From Agromyces sp. CF514 (GTDB taxonomy: Bacteria; Actinomycetota; Actinomycetes; Actinomycetales; Microbacteriaceae): a stretch of 64,000 nucleotides of DNA. The notes beneath the pieces were generated by a model. The model saw nothing but the letters and a program-made list of their open reading frames with translations, did not search any database and had not been told where the DNA came from. Of the stretch, positions 53,400-62,617 are shown in pieces. The stretch's first letter is position 1, and each line of letters begins with the position of its first letter. Location: contig NZ_FOZD01000001.1 in the NCBI RefSeq assembly GCF_900113185.1, forward strand, positions 496,001-560,000, in the 5' to 3' direction. The position numbers and the translations under genes are program-made.

Positions 53400-53410
53400 G
53401 CGCGCTCTCA
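53397..53410. promoter_or_regulatory. degenerate copy of the GAGAGCGCTCTC operator
   Basis: TGAGCGCGCTCTCA differs by one base from TGAGAGCGCTCTCA and spans the stop codon of the MFS gene, about 90 bp before the amidase gene. It may be a real member of the LacI regulon or chance. Confidence 0.3.
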
Positions 53411-53497
53411 TAGGTCTCCCAGCGTTCGAGAGGGATCCTCACAATTTGGCGTGTTGGGCTGGAAGTCCCCCTTAACGCCGACACGAAACTCTCCGGT

Positions 53498-55096
53498 TTG
53501 CTGAATCCCTCCGATCTTCCCGTCCTCCGCCGCGCCACGTTCCAAGCCCCCACCGCGGCGCCCGAACCGAAGGACGCTCCCTCGTCCAAGCTGCGCGCGC
53601 GCCGTCGGGGCCGCTCCGCAGCGGCGTCGACCGACGTCGAGACGGTTGTCGAGCCGGTCGTCGAGCCGGTCGTCGCGACCGCGATCGATGCCGACTCCGT
53701 GATCGTTGCCGACTCCGTGATGGTTGCCGACTCCGTGATGGTCGCCGACTCCGCGATCGTGGCCACGCCCGCGGTCGACGCGATCGATGCCGAGGCCTCG
53801 GTCGCGACCGACGACACCGCGACGATCGTCGAGACCGACGCCACGGGCCTCGTCGAGACCGACATCACCCTGACGGCCCTCGAGACCGACGACCGGGCCC
53901 TGCCCGAGACGGACGGCACCGCGACGACCGGTGCGACCGATACCGCGTCGGCAGGCGTCGACGCCGCGAGGCCCTCGATCACGGCACCCGCCCAGCCGAG
54001 GCACCGCGCCGAGCGCGTCCGCAACCGCCGAGGCACGAAGGCGCCGGCGAAGGGCTCCGCGTTCAAACGGTCGGCCGCTCTCGGCTCGGCCGCCGCGTTC
54101 ATGGGGCTCAGCGCGTTCGGCGCGCTGCTTCCCGCCGAGGCCGAGCCCTCGACCACCGCGACGGACTCCGCCGTGCACGACGTGGTCGACACCCACCCCG
54201 ACGCGGGCGCAGGCCCCGGCGCCTCGGCCGGAGACTCGCTCACCGTCGCCGAGCCCGACCTCTCGCCGAAGATCACGAGCGCGCTCTCGACCGCGAGTGC
54301 GCCGTTCACGGGTGGCGCCGAGGTCACGCTGACCGGCCACTCCCTCGACGAGGCCACGTCGGTGACCGTCGGGTCGACGCCAGCGACGATCGTCGCCGCC
54401 GAGGACACGAAGCTCACCTTCCAGGTGCCCGCCGTCGCCGAGGCCGACCAGGGTGCGGCCATGCCGATCACCGTCGCCGACGCCGAGGGCACGCCGATCG
54501 AGGCCGTGACCACCGACGCGCCGATCTCGCAGACCGCGTCGCTCCTGACGCAGCTCGCGCCTGCGGCGCTCGAGGCCGAGGCGACCGTCGACAAGCCGAT
54601 CGACCTCACGTTCACGTACACGAGCGACCCCGGCATCGACGCCCAGCTGAACTACGTGCTCGCGCACTGGAACAACTACAACACCGCGCAGTACCCCGTG
54701 CTCGACGGCGTCGACTGCGCCAACTTCGCGAGCCAGTCGCTCGCGGCGCGCGGCTTCGCCATGGACGGCGGCTGGTACTACGACGGCTCGACCGGCGCCA
54801 TGTCGCCGAGCTGGGCGAGCTCGACCGCGCTCCGCGACTACCTGCTGACGCAGACCGCGCGCGCGACCTACCTCGACGACTCGCAGCGCGGCCTGGTCAA
54901 GGTCGGCGACATCGCCCAGTTCGACTGGGACGGCTCGGGCGACCGCGACCACACGGCCGTCGTCACGCGGGTCGAGCACAGCGACGCCGGCACGAAGATC
55001 TGGGTCGGCGGCCACACGAAGGACGCCGACTACTGGGACGTCGACGAGGCGCTCGCCTCGGGCGGCGGGTACGTCACGTACTTCTCGATCCACTGA
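53498..55096 (+). CDS. Amidase_6 domain protein with IPT/TIG domain and long N-terminal extension
   Basis: A 532-residue predicted secreted or surface protein. The C-terminal part (about 365-532) is a papain-like putative amidase domain: Cys407 in DGVDCANFASQSL and His485 in RDHTAVVTR. An IPT/TIG beta domain lies at about 256-330. A hydrophobic stretch (192-213, ending AEA) looks like a signal or anchor but is preceded by about 190 low-complexity, acidic residues with repeats, which is odd. The TTG at 53498 is therefore uncertain and a later start may be used. Cell-wall or protein amide hydrolysis is inferred. It is convergent with pgm. Confidence 0.75.
   Translation: MLNPSDLPVLRRATFQAPTAAPEPKDAPSSKLRARRRGRSAAASTDVETVVEPVVEPVVATAIDADSVIVADSVMVADSVMVADSAIVATPAVDAIDAEASVATDDTATIVETDATGLVETDITLTALETDDRALPETDGTATTGATDTASAGVDAARPSITAPAQPRHRAERVRNRRGTKAPAKGSAFKRSAALGSAAAFMGLSAFGALLPAEAEPSTTATDSAVHDVVDTHPDAGAGPGASAGDSLTVAEPDLSPKITSALSTASAPFTGGAEVTLTGHSLDEATSVTVGSTPATIVAAEDTKLTFQVPAVAEADQGAAMPITVADAEGTPIEAVTTDAPISQTASLLTQLAPAALEAEATVDKPIDLTFTYTSDPGIDAQLNYVLAHWNNYNTAQYPVLDGVDCANFASQSLAARGFAMDGGWYYDGSTGAMSPSWASSTALRDYLLTQTARATYLDDSQRGLVKVGDIAQFDWDGSGDRDHTAVVTRVEHSDAGTKIWVGGHTKDADYWDVDEALASGGGYVTYFSIH
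53690..53761 (+). repeat. 18-bp in-frame tandem repeat, four units
   Basis: Units at 53690, 53708, 53726 and 53744 follow GCCGACTCCGTGATGGTT and encode ADSVMV-like hexapeptides (residues 65-88 of the amidase protein). Units 2 and 3 differ at one base; units 1 and 4 are slightly diverged. Confidence 0.85.
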
Positions 55097-55136
55097 TCGG
55101 ACCGATCCGCTGATCCGGATGCCGCGCCACGCGCAG

Positions 55137-55169
55137 AACGCCCGGTCGAGCCTCGCTCGACCGGGCGTT
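55137..55169. terminator. bidirectional hairpin terminator
   Basis: A perfect 14-bp stem (55137-55150 with 55156-55169) around the 5-nt loop CCTCG, between the convergent amidase and pgm genes. Confidence 0.88.
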
Positions 55170-55187
55170 CGCCGTTGAGGCGGGCGT

Positions 55188-56813
55188 TCAGCCGAGCGCC
55201 GAGTCGACGACCCGCTTGGCCTCCTCCTGCACCTGCGCGAGGTGCTCGGCGCCGAGGAACGACTCGGCGTAGATCTTGTAGACGTCTTCGGTGCCGCTCG
55301 GGCGTGCCGCGAACCAGGCGTCGGCCGTCTCGACCTTGACGCCGCCGATCGCGGCGTCGTTGCCCGGCGCGTGCGAGAGCTTCGCGGTGATCGGTTGCCC
55401 CGCGAGTTCGGTCGCTGCGATGGCGTCGCCGGTGAGCTTGCCGAGCGCGGCCTTCTGCGCGGGCGTGGCCGCGGCGTCCTTGCGCTCGTAGGCCGGATCG
55501 CCGAAGCGCTCGACCAGCTCGGCATACAGCGCCGACGGCGACTTGCCGGTGACCGCGCGGATCTCGGAGGCGAGTAGGCAGAGCAGGATGCCGTCCTTGT
55601 CGGTGGTCCAGACCGTGCCGTCGAATCGCAGGAACGAGGCGCCCGCGCTCTCTTCGCCGCCGAAGCCGACCGAGCCGTCGACGAGGCCGGGCACGAACCA
55701 CTTGAACCCGACCGGCACCTCCCACAGCCTGCGCTCGAGGGCCGCCGCGACCCGGTCGATCATCGAGCTCGACACGAGCGTCTTGCCGATCGCGGCATCC
55801 GCCCGCCATTGGGGCCGGTGCGCGAAGAGGTACTCGATCGCGACCGCGAGGTAGTGGTTGGGGTTCATCAGTCCGCCGTCTGGCGTGACGATGCCGTGTC
55901 GGTCGGCGTCGGCGTCGTTGCCCGTGAGGATGTCGAAGGCGCTGCCGTGCTCGAGCACCGAGGCCATGGCGCTCGGCGACGACGGGTCCATGCGGATCTT
56001 GCCGTCCCAGTCGAGCGTCATGAACGACCAGGTCGGGTCGACGCGTTCGTTCACGACCGTGAGGTCGAGCCCGTACGTGTCGCGGATCGCGGCCCAGTAG
56101 TTGACCGAGGCCCCGCCGAGCGGGTCGGCGCCGATCCGGATGCCGCTGCGCTTGATCGCGTCGATGTCGATGATGTTCGCGAGGTCTGCGACGTAGGCGG
56201 TGCGGAAGTCGTAGGTCTCGACGGCGCTCGGCTCGGCCTGCTTGACGTCGCGCAGCCCGTCGGCGATGAGCTCGTTGGCGCGATTCGCGATCCAGCTCGT
56301 GGCGTCGGAATCGGCGGGGCCGCCGTGCGGCGGGTTGTACTTGAAGCCGCCGTCCTGCGGCGGGTTGTGGCTCGGCGTGATGACGATGCCGTCGGCTTCG
56401 CCCTCTGCCCGCTTGGCCGGGTCGTTGTTCCACGTGAGGATCGCGTGCGAGAGCGCGGGCGTCGGCACGTAGTCGTCGTACTGGTCGACGAGCACGCGCA
56501 CGCCGTTCGCGACGAGCACGTCGAGCGCCGTGGTCTGGGCGGGGGCGCTGAGCGCGTGCGTGTCGGAGCCGATGAACAGGGGTCCCGTGATGCCCTGCGT
56601 GGCGCGGTACTCGACGATCGCCTGCGTGATCGCGAGGATGTGGTGCTCGTTGAAGCCCGTGTTGAACGACGAGCCCCGGTGGCCCGAGGTGCCGAACGCG
56701 ACGCGCTGCTCGGGCACCGAGACATCCGGTGTCAGCTCGTAATACGCCCTGATGAGGGCTTCGACGTCGATGAGGTCGGACTCGGTGGCCGGGGTTCCCG
56801 CGCGTGCGTGCAT
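55188..56813 (-). CDS. pgm: phosphoglucomutase (alpha-D-glucose phosphate-specific)
   Basis: A 541-residue enzyme that interconverts glucose 1-phosphate and glucose 6-phosphate, linking glycogen and cell-wall sugar synthesis to glycolysis. All four domain motifs are present: the phosphoserine loop TPSHNPP with Ser148, the magnesium loop [10 protein letters not shown], the sugar loop [10 protein letters not shown] and the phosphate-binding ARPSGTED. Length is typical for the Pgm (PNG) subgroup. The ATG at 56813 has CAGACT 6 nt upstream, a near-consensus leaderless promoter. The DUF445 gene lies upstream on the same strand, 63 bp away. Confidence 0.96.
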   Translation of the reverse strand: MHARAGTPATESDLIDVEALIRAYYELTPDVSVPEQRVAFGTSGHRGSSFNTGFNEHHILAITQAIVEYRATQGITGPLFIGSDTHALSAPAQTTALDVLVANGVRVLVDQYDDYVPTPALSHAILTWNNDPAKRAEGEADGIVITPSHNPPQDGGFKYNPPHGGPADSDATSWIANRANELIADGLRDVKQAEPSAVETYDFRTAYVADLANIIDIDAIKRSGIRIGADPLGGASVNYWAAIRDTYGLDLTVVNERVDPTWSFMTLDWDGKIRMDPSSPSAMASVLEHGSAFDILTGNDADADRHGIVTPDGGLMNPNHYLAVAIEYLFAHRPQWRADAAIGKTLVSSSMIDRVAAALERRLWEVPVGFKWFVPGLVDGSVGFGGEESAGASFLRFDGTVWTTDKDGILLCLLASEIRAVTGKSPSALYAELVERFGDPAYERKDAAATPAQKAALGKLTGDAIAATELAGQPITAKLSHAPGNDAAIGGVKVETADAWFAARPSGTEDVYKIYAESFLGAEHLAQVQEEAKRVVDSALG

Positions 56814-56876
56814 GCGACCAGTCTGGCGCGAGTGACCGCCCGCCGCATCCCCGCCGGGTCGTCGGGTCGCGGCACC

Positions 56877-58163
56877 TCAGACGAGCGCGTGCAGGGCCGT
56901 CGCGACCGAGTAGATCGCGAGGCCGGCGAGCGCGCCCACGACGGTGCCGTTGATGCGGATGAACTGCAGGTCGCGCCCGACCTGGATCTCGAGCTTGCGG
57001 GTGGTCTCGGCCGGGTCCCACCGCTCGACCGTCTCGGTGATGACGCCCGCGATCTCGTGCCGGTACGTGCGCACGACGTAGGCCGCGGCATCCGTCACCC
57101 AGGTGTCGACCTTCGCCGCGAGCGCCTCGTCGGCCACGAGCCGGGATCCCACCTCGGCGATCGCCGAGGCGAGGCTCTGCCGCAGCTCGCTCGAGGGGTC
57201 GGCGAGCGATTCGTCGAGCGCGGCCTTCACGGCGGTCCAGGCCTCGCCGGCGAACTCCCGCACGCGGGGGCTCTCGAGCAGGTCCAGCTTGATGCCCTCG
57301 ACGCGTGCGATCGTCGCGGGGTCGTGCTGCAGCGCATCGGCGAGGTCGGCGAGGTAGCGGTCGATCGCCTCGCGGAGCGGATGCCGCGGGTCGGCGCGCA
57401 CGGCACGCACGAACCCGAGCACCTCGCGAGCCGCGCGGTCGTCGACGAGCCGGTCGACGAACCCGGGCATCCAGCGGGGCAGGCGGTCGGAGACCATGCT
57501 GCCGAACGCCTCGGGATGGGCGACGAGCCAGTCCTCGGCCTTGACGAGCAGGGCGTCGACCGCGGCCCGCTGCTGGTCCGCCGCCACGAGCCGCGCCCCG
57601 ACCCGGCCGATCGAGGGCGACCACTCGGGCTCGAAGAGGTGCTTGCGGGCGAGCCGTTCGATCACGTCGGCGACGTCGTCGTCGCCGAGCAGTTCGAGCA
57701 CGCCGCGTGCGGCGACGGTGGCCTCGGCGGTGAGCCGTTCGGCGTTCGCCGGCATCGCGAGCCACCCGCCCAGGCGGCGCGAGATGCCGATCGAGCGGAG
57801 CTTGCCGAGCACGACGTCGTCCGAGAGGAACTCGTCCTCCACGAAGGCTCCGAGCGTCGCGCCGATCTCGTCCTTGCGCGTCGGGATGATCGCGGTGTGG
57901 GGGATCGGCAGCCCGAGCGGCCGGCGGAACAGCGCCGTCACCGCGAACCAGTCGGCGATCGCGCCGACCATCGCGCCCTCGGCGGCGGCGCGTACGTAGC
58001 CCATCCAGGGGATCTCGTCCTGCAGTGCGAACGCGACGGCGAACACGATCGCGGCGACGACGAGCAGCGAGGTCGCGAGCCGCTTCATGCGCCGCAGCGC
58101 AGCCAGCCGTTCGGCCTCGGTCGGAACGGGCGGCCGGGTGGGGCGTTCGACGGTCGTGGTCAT
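56877..58163 (-). CDS. DUF445 family membrane-associated protein
   Basis: A 428-residue protein of the DUF445 (YjiN) family. After a basic N-terminus there is a helix at about 30-46, then the family landmark GAMVGAIADWFAVTALFRRPLGLPIPHTAIIP; a second hydrophobic segment closes the protein (GTVVGALAGLAIYSVATALHAL). The middle is helical and charged. Function is unknown. GAGGAGAT precedes the ATG. It may be co-transcribed with pgm, and is divergent from pheA. Confidence 0.9.
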   Translation of the reverse strand: MTTTVERPTRPPVPTEAERLAALRRMKRLATSLLVVAAIVFAVAFALQDEIPWMGYVRAAAEGAMVGAIADWFAVTALFRRPLGLPIPHTAIIPTRKDEIGATLGAFVEDEFLSDDVVLGKLRSIGISRRLGGWLAMPANAERLTAEATVAARGVLELLGDDDVADVIERLARKHLFEPEWSPSIGRVGARLVAADQQRAAVDALLVKAEDWLVAHPEAFGSMVSDRLPRWMPGFVDRLVDDRAAREVLGFVRAVRADPRHPLREAIDRYLADLADALQHDPATIARVEGIKLDLLESPRVREFAGEAWTAVKAALDESLADPSSELRQSLASAIAEVGSRLVADEALAAKVDTWVTDAAAYVVRTYRHEIAGVITETVERWDPAETTRKLEIQVGRDLQFIRINGTVVGALAGLAIYSVATALHALV

Positions 58164-58230
58164 CGCGATCTCCTCACGATTCGCGTTGCGGACGGTTCCG
58201 ACGCTAGCCCCTCGACCTGCGACCGCTGGC

Positions 58231-58242
58231 TAGGCTTGCTCC
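58231..58242 (+). promoter_or_regulatory. leaderless -10 box TAGGCT of pheA
   Basis: TAGGCT (58231-58236) lies 6 nt before the ATG at 58243. Confidence 0.6.
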
Positions 58243-59199
58243 ATGACGGATGCCGCACCTGCACGCCCGGAGGACACCTACTCCTACCTGGGGCCGGCGG
58301 GCACGTTCACCGAGGCCGCACTGAAGCAGGTGCCCGAGGCGGCAGGCAAGACGTGGCGCTCGGTCAACAACGTGGGCGAAGCACTGGCGGATGTCACGAG
58401 CGGCCGCTCGATCGCCGCCGTCATCGCGATCGAGAACTCGATCGAGGGCGGGGTCTCGGCCACGCAGGACGCGCTCGCGACGGTGCCGGGCCTGCGCATC
58501 GTCGGCGAGTACCTGGTGCCCGTGAACTTCGTGCTCGTCGCACGCCACGGCACGACGCTCGACGACGTGCGCACCGTCAACGCGCACCCGGTCGCCTACG
58601 CCCAGTCGCGCGGATGGCTCGAACGGCACCTGCCAGAGCACGGCCACATCCCCGCCTCGAGCAACGTGCAGTCCGCGGCATCCCTCTTCGACGCCGACAA
58701 CACGGCCGACGCCGCGGTCGCCCCGCCCGGCATCACCGACCACCACGACGTGACCGTGCTCGCCCGCGACATCGGCGACAACCCGAACGCGGTGACGCGG
58801 TTCGTGCTGGTCTCGCGGTCGCGCGTGCTGCCCGAGCCCACGGGCGCCGACAAGACGAGCCTCATCGTCGAACTGCCGAGCGACGAACCCGGCGCGCTGC
58901 TCGCGATGCTCGAGCAGTTCTCGACGCGAGGCGTGAACCTCTCGCTGCTCGAGTCCCGCCCCATCGGCGACGCCCTCGGGCGCTACCGCTTCGTGGTCGA
59001 CCTCGATGGGCATGTGGCCGACGAGCGCGTCGCCGACGCCCTGCTCGGCCTCCGGCGCACGAGCCCGAACGTGATCTTCCTCGGCTCGTATCCCCGCGCC
59101 GACCAGCGCGAGATCGAGTACCACGCGAAGTACGATGACGAGATCTTCATCGAGGCGCGCGACTGGCTGCGCGGCCTGCTGAGCGGCGAGCCCGACTGA
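58243..59199 (+). CDS. pheA: prephenate dehydratase
   Basis: A 318-residue monofunctional enzyme converting prephenate to phenylpyruvate in phenylalanine synthesis. The catalytic domain starts YSYLGPAGTFTEAAL, contains VIAIENSIEGGVSATQDAL, and has the essential Thr-Arg-Phe in NAVTRFVLVSR; a C-terminal ACT domain (about 205-285, GALLAMLEQFSTRGVNLSLLESRP) provides feedback control by phenylalanine. There is no chorismate mutase domain, as usual in actinobacteria. It has a leaderless promoter and is followed 51 bp later by a membrane protein gene. Confidence 0.95.
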   Translation: MTDAAPARPEDTYSYLGPAGTFTEAALKQVPEAAGKTWRSVNNVGEALADVTSGRSIAAVIAIENSIEGGVSATQDALATVPGLRIVGEYLVPVNFVLVARHGTTLDDVRTVNAHPVAYAQSRGWLERHLPEHGHIPASSNVQSAASLFDADNTADAAVAPPGITDHHDVTVLARDIGDNPNAVTRFVLVSRSRVLPEPTGADKTSLIVELPSDEPGALLAMLEQFSTRGVNLSLLESRPIGDALGRYRFVVDLDGHVADERVADALLGLRRTSPNVIFLGSYPRADQREIEYHAKYDDEIFIEARDWLRGLLSGEPD

Positions 59200-59250
59200 C
59201 GGGCGAGCGCGAGCATCCGGCACGCAGGCACTGAGACCGAAGGAAACGCG

Positions 59251-59985
59251 ATGAGCGACGAGGCTGCGCGGGGCATCGACCCGAGGTTCGATCCCAGATT
59301 CCAACGCGGGTATGTTCCGGATGTCGCGGCGGACCGCCGCGCGTCCACGCGTCGTGAGCCGACGGCCCCGCCCAGCACGGTGGAGACCGAGCTGTACGGG
59401 CCCCGCCAGGTCGGCGCCGTTGCCGAGCGACCTGCGTCGCACCGCGAGGAGGCTGCCGTCCTCGAGGCCGACCGGGCCACCGAGCCCGACCATGCCGCTG
59501 CCCTGCTGGCGTACTTCGCTCCGGAGGCGCAGGCGGAGGCGGGCCACGCCCCCCGTCCCGTGCCCGACGACGAGGCGATGTTCGCGCCACGTTCCGACGC
59601 GCGCTCCGCACCGCAGCAAGCCCGCATCGGCCCTCCACCGAGCGCCATCGGCGAGCATGCCGATCCCGGCATGCATTCCGAGCGTGGTGACGCCCGCTTC
59701 GTCGTCGAACCCGAGCCCGAAAGCGAGTCGCCGTTCGTGCGGCATCCGTCACTGCGGTACTGGGTTGCGCTCGTCGCGAGCATCGGGTTCGTGCTGACGG
59801 GTGCGGTTCTCTACTGGAATATCAACCTCATGCAGATGAGCGGGATGATGACGTTGTCGAGCGAGGAGCAGGCGCTGCAGAGCGCGGTCTACTCGTTGAG
59901 CAGCGGGTTCATGCAGGCAGGGGTCGTCGGCGTCGTCCTCGTCGTCGGACTTTGGGCCGTGCAGACGGGACGCGGGCGATCGTGA
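59251..59985 (+). CDS. two-helix membrane protein of unknown function
   Basis: A 244-residue protein. Residues 1-165 are hydrophilic and low in complexity (many Ala, Glu, Pro, Arg); two helices follow at about 168-192 and 218-239 with a short outer loop ([17 protein letters not shown]). No family is recognised. The ATG has GAAGG upstream. Its stop overlaps the GTG of the next membrane protein gene by 4 bp, so the two small proteins are probably made together and may form a complex. Confidence 0.75.
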   Translation: MSDEAARGIDPRFDPRFQRGYVPDVAADRRASTRREPTAPPSTVETELYGPRQVGAVAERPASHREEAAVLEADRATEPDHAAALLAYFAPEAQAEAGHAPRPVPDDEAMFAPRSDARSAPQQARIGPPPSAIGEHADPGMHSERGDARFVVEPEPESESPFVRHPSLRYWVALVASIGFVLTGAVLYWNINLMQMSGMMTLSSEEQALQSAVYSLSSGFMQAGVVGVVLVVGLWAVQTGRGRS

Positions 59986-60434
59986 CCCGTCGGTCGGCAT
60001 TCCGGAATCCCGCGGTGATCGCGCTCATCGCGCTGCTCGTCGGATCCGTCCTGTTGCTGCAGTGGGTCTCGCGCGCACAGGCCGACGGGTACCAGGCGAT
60101 CAGCTCGTTCCAGCAGAGCGTCACCGTCGGGGAGCAGACCGCGGTGCAGGTCGAGGTGAACGCGATGTACGCGTGGATCAATGCCGCGGGCATGGCCGCG
60201 ACGGTCCTCGGCGGGTTCGCCGCCGCATCCGCCCTGGCCCTCGTGTTCGCGTGGTGCTTCTGGCCGCGTGCTGCGAAGGCCGCAGGTCAGTCGAGCGACG
60301 GCACGCGGATGATGAGCGCGGCGGGATCGACCGTGAACCGCGCCGACACGACGGTGCCGAACTCGTCGCCGTCGATCTCGAACTCCTCGGCTCCCTCGCC
60401 GATCTCGATGTCGACCGAGCGCCCGCGCGAGTAG
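59982..60434 (+). CDS. two-helix membrane protein of unknown function
   Basis: A 150-residue protein. Helices lie at about 9-26 ([19 protein letters not shown]) and 60-85 ([27 protein letters not shown]) with an outer loop between them, a layout like the second half of its upstream neighbour, to which it is coupled by a GTGA overlap. The last 48 residues are Ser- and Pro-rich and are read antisense to the 3' end of the diacylglycerol-kinase-family gene (148 bp overlap), so the true C-terminus may be non-functional sequence. No family is recognised. Confidence 0.65.
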   Translation: MTRRSAFRNPAVIALIALLVGSVLLLQWVSRAQADGYQAISSFQQSVTVGEQTAVQVEVNAMYAWINAAGMAATVLGGFAAASALALVFAWCFWPRAAKAAGQSSDGTRMMSAAGSTVNRADTTVPNSSPSISNSSAPSPISMSTERPRE

Positions 60435-61303
60435 ACGATCTCGCGGCGACGGCTGCCGCCGGTGAGGTCCATGATCTGCCGGCCGATGGCGGACTTGCGC
60501 AGCACCGGGTTCTCCCATGTGACCTTGCGCCAGATGAAGAGCCACTCGAGGAAGTTGCGCGGCTGCAGCACGGCCATGTCGAGGCGTCCGTCGTCGAGCT
60601 GGGCGTCGGGGATCAGCTCGATGTTGCCCGGCAGGTAGCCGAGGTTCGCCACGAGGATGGTCGAGACCTTCGACCGGTGCAAGCGGCCGGCATCCGTGCG
60701 GTAGTAGGCCCGATACGGCTTCGAGGCGGGCAGCGCGCGGAGCCCGGCGTCGACGTAGGCGAGCCAGCCCACACGCTTCTTCAGGTCGGGGTTCGTGCTC
60801 GAGATCATGGTGGCGTCGATGCCGATGCCGGCCATGACCAGCGACGTGTGGGTCTCGGTGTCGCCGTTCGGGCGGGTGATGTCGGCGACGACCACGTCGA
60901 CCGCGCGGTCGAGGCCGGAGAATGCGAGCACGACGGCGTCGCGCATGTCGTTGACGGGGATGTCGACGTTCCGGGCGAACAGGTTGCCGGTGCCGATCGG
61001 CACGATGCCCATGGGCAGGCCGCTGTCGCGGAGCCCGGCGGCGACCGAGCGAACCGTGCCGTCGCCGCCCGCTGCGATGACGAGGTCGACCTTCGACTCG
61101 CGCGCCTCGTGGGCCATGCCCTTGCCCGGGTCGTCGACCGTCGTCTCGATCCACAGGGGCTCGGCGAAGCCCTGGAGCGCGGCGACCTCGGTGATCGCCT
61201 TGCGCAGGTTCTCGACGCCCTGCTTGCTCGGGTTGAAGATCACCGCGACGCGCGGCTGATCGCCTGCGGTCTCCGCCGCCTGCTGCTTGCCGCCCCGCAC
61301 CAC
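60287..61303 (-). CDS. diacylglycerol kinase family lipid kinase
   Basis: A 338-residue protein with the DAGK catalytic domain: [11 protein letters not shown] at the start of the fold, the nucleotide loop [15 protein letters not shown], and [14 protein letters not shown]. The C-terminal beta domain contains [28 protein letters not shown]. Members phosphorylate diacylglycerol or related lipids at the membrane, or act on other alcohols (DgkB, YegS, BmrU). The GTG at 61303 is chosen because TATGTT lies 6 nt before it; the ATG at 61321 is an alternative. It is divergent from serS and overlaps a convergent membrane protein gene by 148 bp. Confidence 0.88.
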   Translation of the reverse strand: MVRGGKQQAAETAGDQPRVAVIFNPSKQGVENLRKAITEVAALQGFAEPLWIETTVDDPGKGMAHEARESKVDLVIAAGGDGTVRSVAAGLRDSGLPMGIVPIGTGNLFARNVDIPVNDMRDAVVLAFSGLDRAVDVVVADITRPNGDTETHTSLVMAGIGIDATMISSTNPDLKKRVGWLAYVDAGLRALPASKPYRAYYRTDAGRLHRSKVSTILVANLGYLPGNIELIPDAQLDDGRLDMAVLQPRNFLEWLFIWRKVTWENPVLRKSAIGRQIMDLTGGSRRREIVYSRGRSVDIEIGEGAEEFEIDGDEFGTVVSARFTVDPAALIIRVPSLD

Positions 61304-61315
61304 GGAGCAAACATA
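61304..61315 (-). promoter_or_regulatory. leaderless -10 box TATGTT of the lipid kinase gene
   Basis: On the minus strand TATGTT (61315-61310) is 6 nt before the GTG at 61303. It lies inside the alternative longer frame that begins at 61321. Confidence 0.5.
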
Positions 61316-61335
61316 TTCCATTCGGATGCCGCGGC

Positions 61336-61348
61336 TAGACTGGCACGC
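61336..61348 (+). promoter_or_regulatory. leaderless -10 box TAGACT of serS
   Basis: TAGACT (61336-61341) is 7 nt before the GTG at 61349. Confidence 0.6.
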
Positions 61349-62617
61349 GTGATCGACCCCGTGCTGCTCCGCGAGAACCCCGACCTGATCAAGCATTCGC
61401 AGGAACTCCGCGGCGAGTCTCCCGACCTCGTCGACGACGCCGTGGCCGCAGACGCCGCACGTCGTCACGCCATCACGGCCTTCGAGGCGTTGCGCGCCGA
61501 GCAGAACGCGTTCGGCAAGCGGGTCGCGCAGGCCCCGAAAGACGAGAAGGCCGCACTCGTGGCGCAGGCGCAGGAGCTCGCGGCGAAGGTCAAGCAGGCC
61601 AACGCCGACGTCGCCGTCGCCGAAGACGCCTTCACCGAGGCCGTCCGCCGCATCGGCAACGTCGTGATCGACGGCGTGCCCGCGGGCGGCGAAGACGACT
61701 TCCTGCTGATCAAGACGGTCGGCGAGGTGCCGACGTTCGACTTCGAGCCACGCGACCACCTCGAGATCGGCGAGCTGCTCGACGCGATCGACATGCAGCG
61801 CGGCGCGAAGGTCTCGGGCGCCCGCTTCCACTACCTCAAGGGCATCGGCGCCCGTCTCGAGCTCGCGATCATGACCATGGGACTCGACCGGGCCCTGGCC
61901 GCGGGCTTCACCCCGCTCATCACGCCGACGCTCGTACGCCCTGAGATCATGCAGGGCACCGGGTTCCTCGGCGCGCACGCCGACGAGATCTACCACCTGC
62001 CGGCCGACGACCTCTACCTGACCGGCACGAGCGAGGTGGCGCTCGCGGGCTACCACGCCGACGAGATCATCGACGTGTCGAACGGCCCGATCCGCTACGC
62101 CGGCTGGTCGACCTGCTACCGCCGCGAGGCGGGCTCGGGCGGCAAGGACACCCGCGGCATCATCCGCGTGCACCAGTTCAACAAGCTCGAGATGTTCAGC
62201 TACGTCGACCCGGCCGATGCCGAGGCCGAGCATGCCCGCCTGCTCGCGTGGCAGGAGGGCATGCTGCAGGACCTGGGGCTCACGTACCGCGTCATCGACA
62301 CCGCCGCGGGCGACCTGGGTTCGAGCGCTGCCCGCAAGTACGACGTCGAGGCGTGGGTGCCCACGCAGGGCGCGTACCGCGAGCTCACGTCGACCTCGAA
62401 CTGCACCACGTACCAGGCGCGGCGCCTCGACATCCGTCACCGCACCGAATCGGGCAGGACGGCGCCCGTCGCCACCCTCAACGGCACGCTCGCCACCACG
62501 CGCTGGATCGTCGCGATCCTCGAGACGCACCAGCAGGCCGACGGGTCGGTGCGCGTGCCCGAGGCGTTGCGGGGCTACCTCGGCGGCCTCGAGGTGCTCG
62601 AGCCCGTCACGCGATGA
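61349..62617 (+). CDS. serS: seryl-tRNA synthetase
   Basis: A 422-residue class II aminoacyl-tRNA synthetase that charges tRNA-Ser. The N-terminal coiled-coil tRNA-binding arm covers about 25-100, and the catalytic core shows the serine-site TGTSEVAL, motif 2 [22 protein letters not shown] and motif 3 [15 protein letters not shown]. The start is a GTG giving [14 protein letters not shown], which matches the conserved N-terminus; the frame is open for more than 1 kb upstream, antisense to the lipid kinase gene, and that part is not coding. The leaderless TAGACT box supports the GTG. Its stop overlaps the next gene by 4 bp. Confidence 0.97.
   Translation: MIDPVLLRENPDLIKHSQELRGESPDLVDDAVAADAARRHAITAFEALRAEQNAFGKRVAQAPKDEKAALVAQAQELAAKVKQANADVAVAEDAFTEAVRRIGNVVIDGVPAGGEDDFLLIKTVGEVPTFDFEPRDHLEIGELLDAIDMQRGAKVSGARFHYLKGIGARLELAIMTMGLDRALAAGFTPLITPTLVRPEIMQGTGFLGAHADEIYHLPADDLYLTGTSEVALAGYHADEIIDVSNGPIRYAGWSTCYRREAGSGGKDTRGIIRVHQFNKLEMFSYVDPADAEAEHARLLAWQEGMLQDLGLTYRVIDTAAGDLGSSAARKYDVEAWVPTQGAYRELTSTSNCTTYQARRLDIRHRTESGRTAPVATLNGTLATTRWIVAILETHQQADGSVRVPEALRGYLGGLEVLEPVTR

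Noticed and set aside
60062-61348. An apparent 430-residue N-terminal extension of seryl-tRNA synthetase
   Set aside because: It lies antisense to the lipid kinase gene, lacks domains, and a leaderless promoter plus the conserved N-terminus fix the start at 61349.
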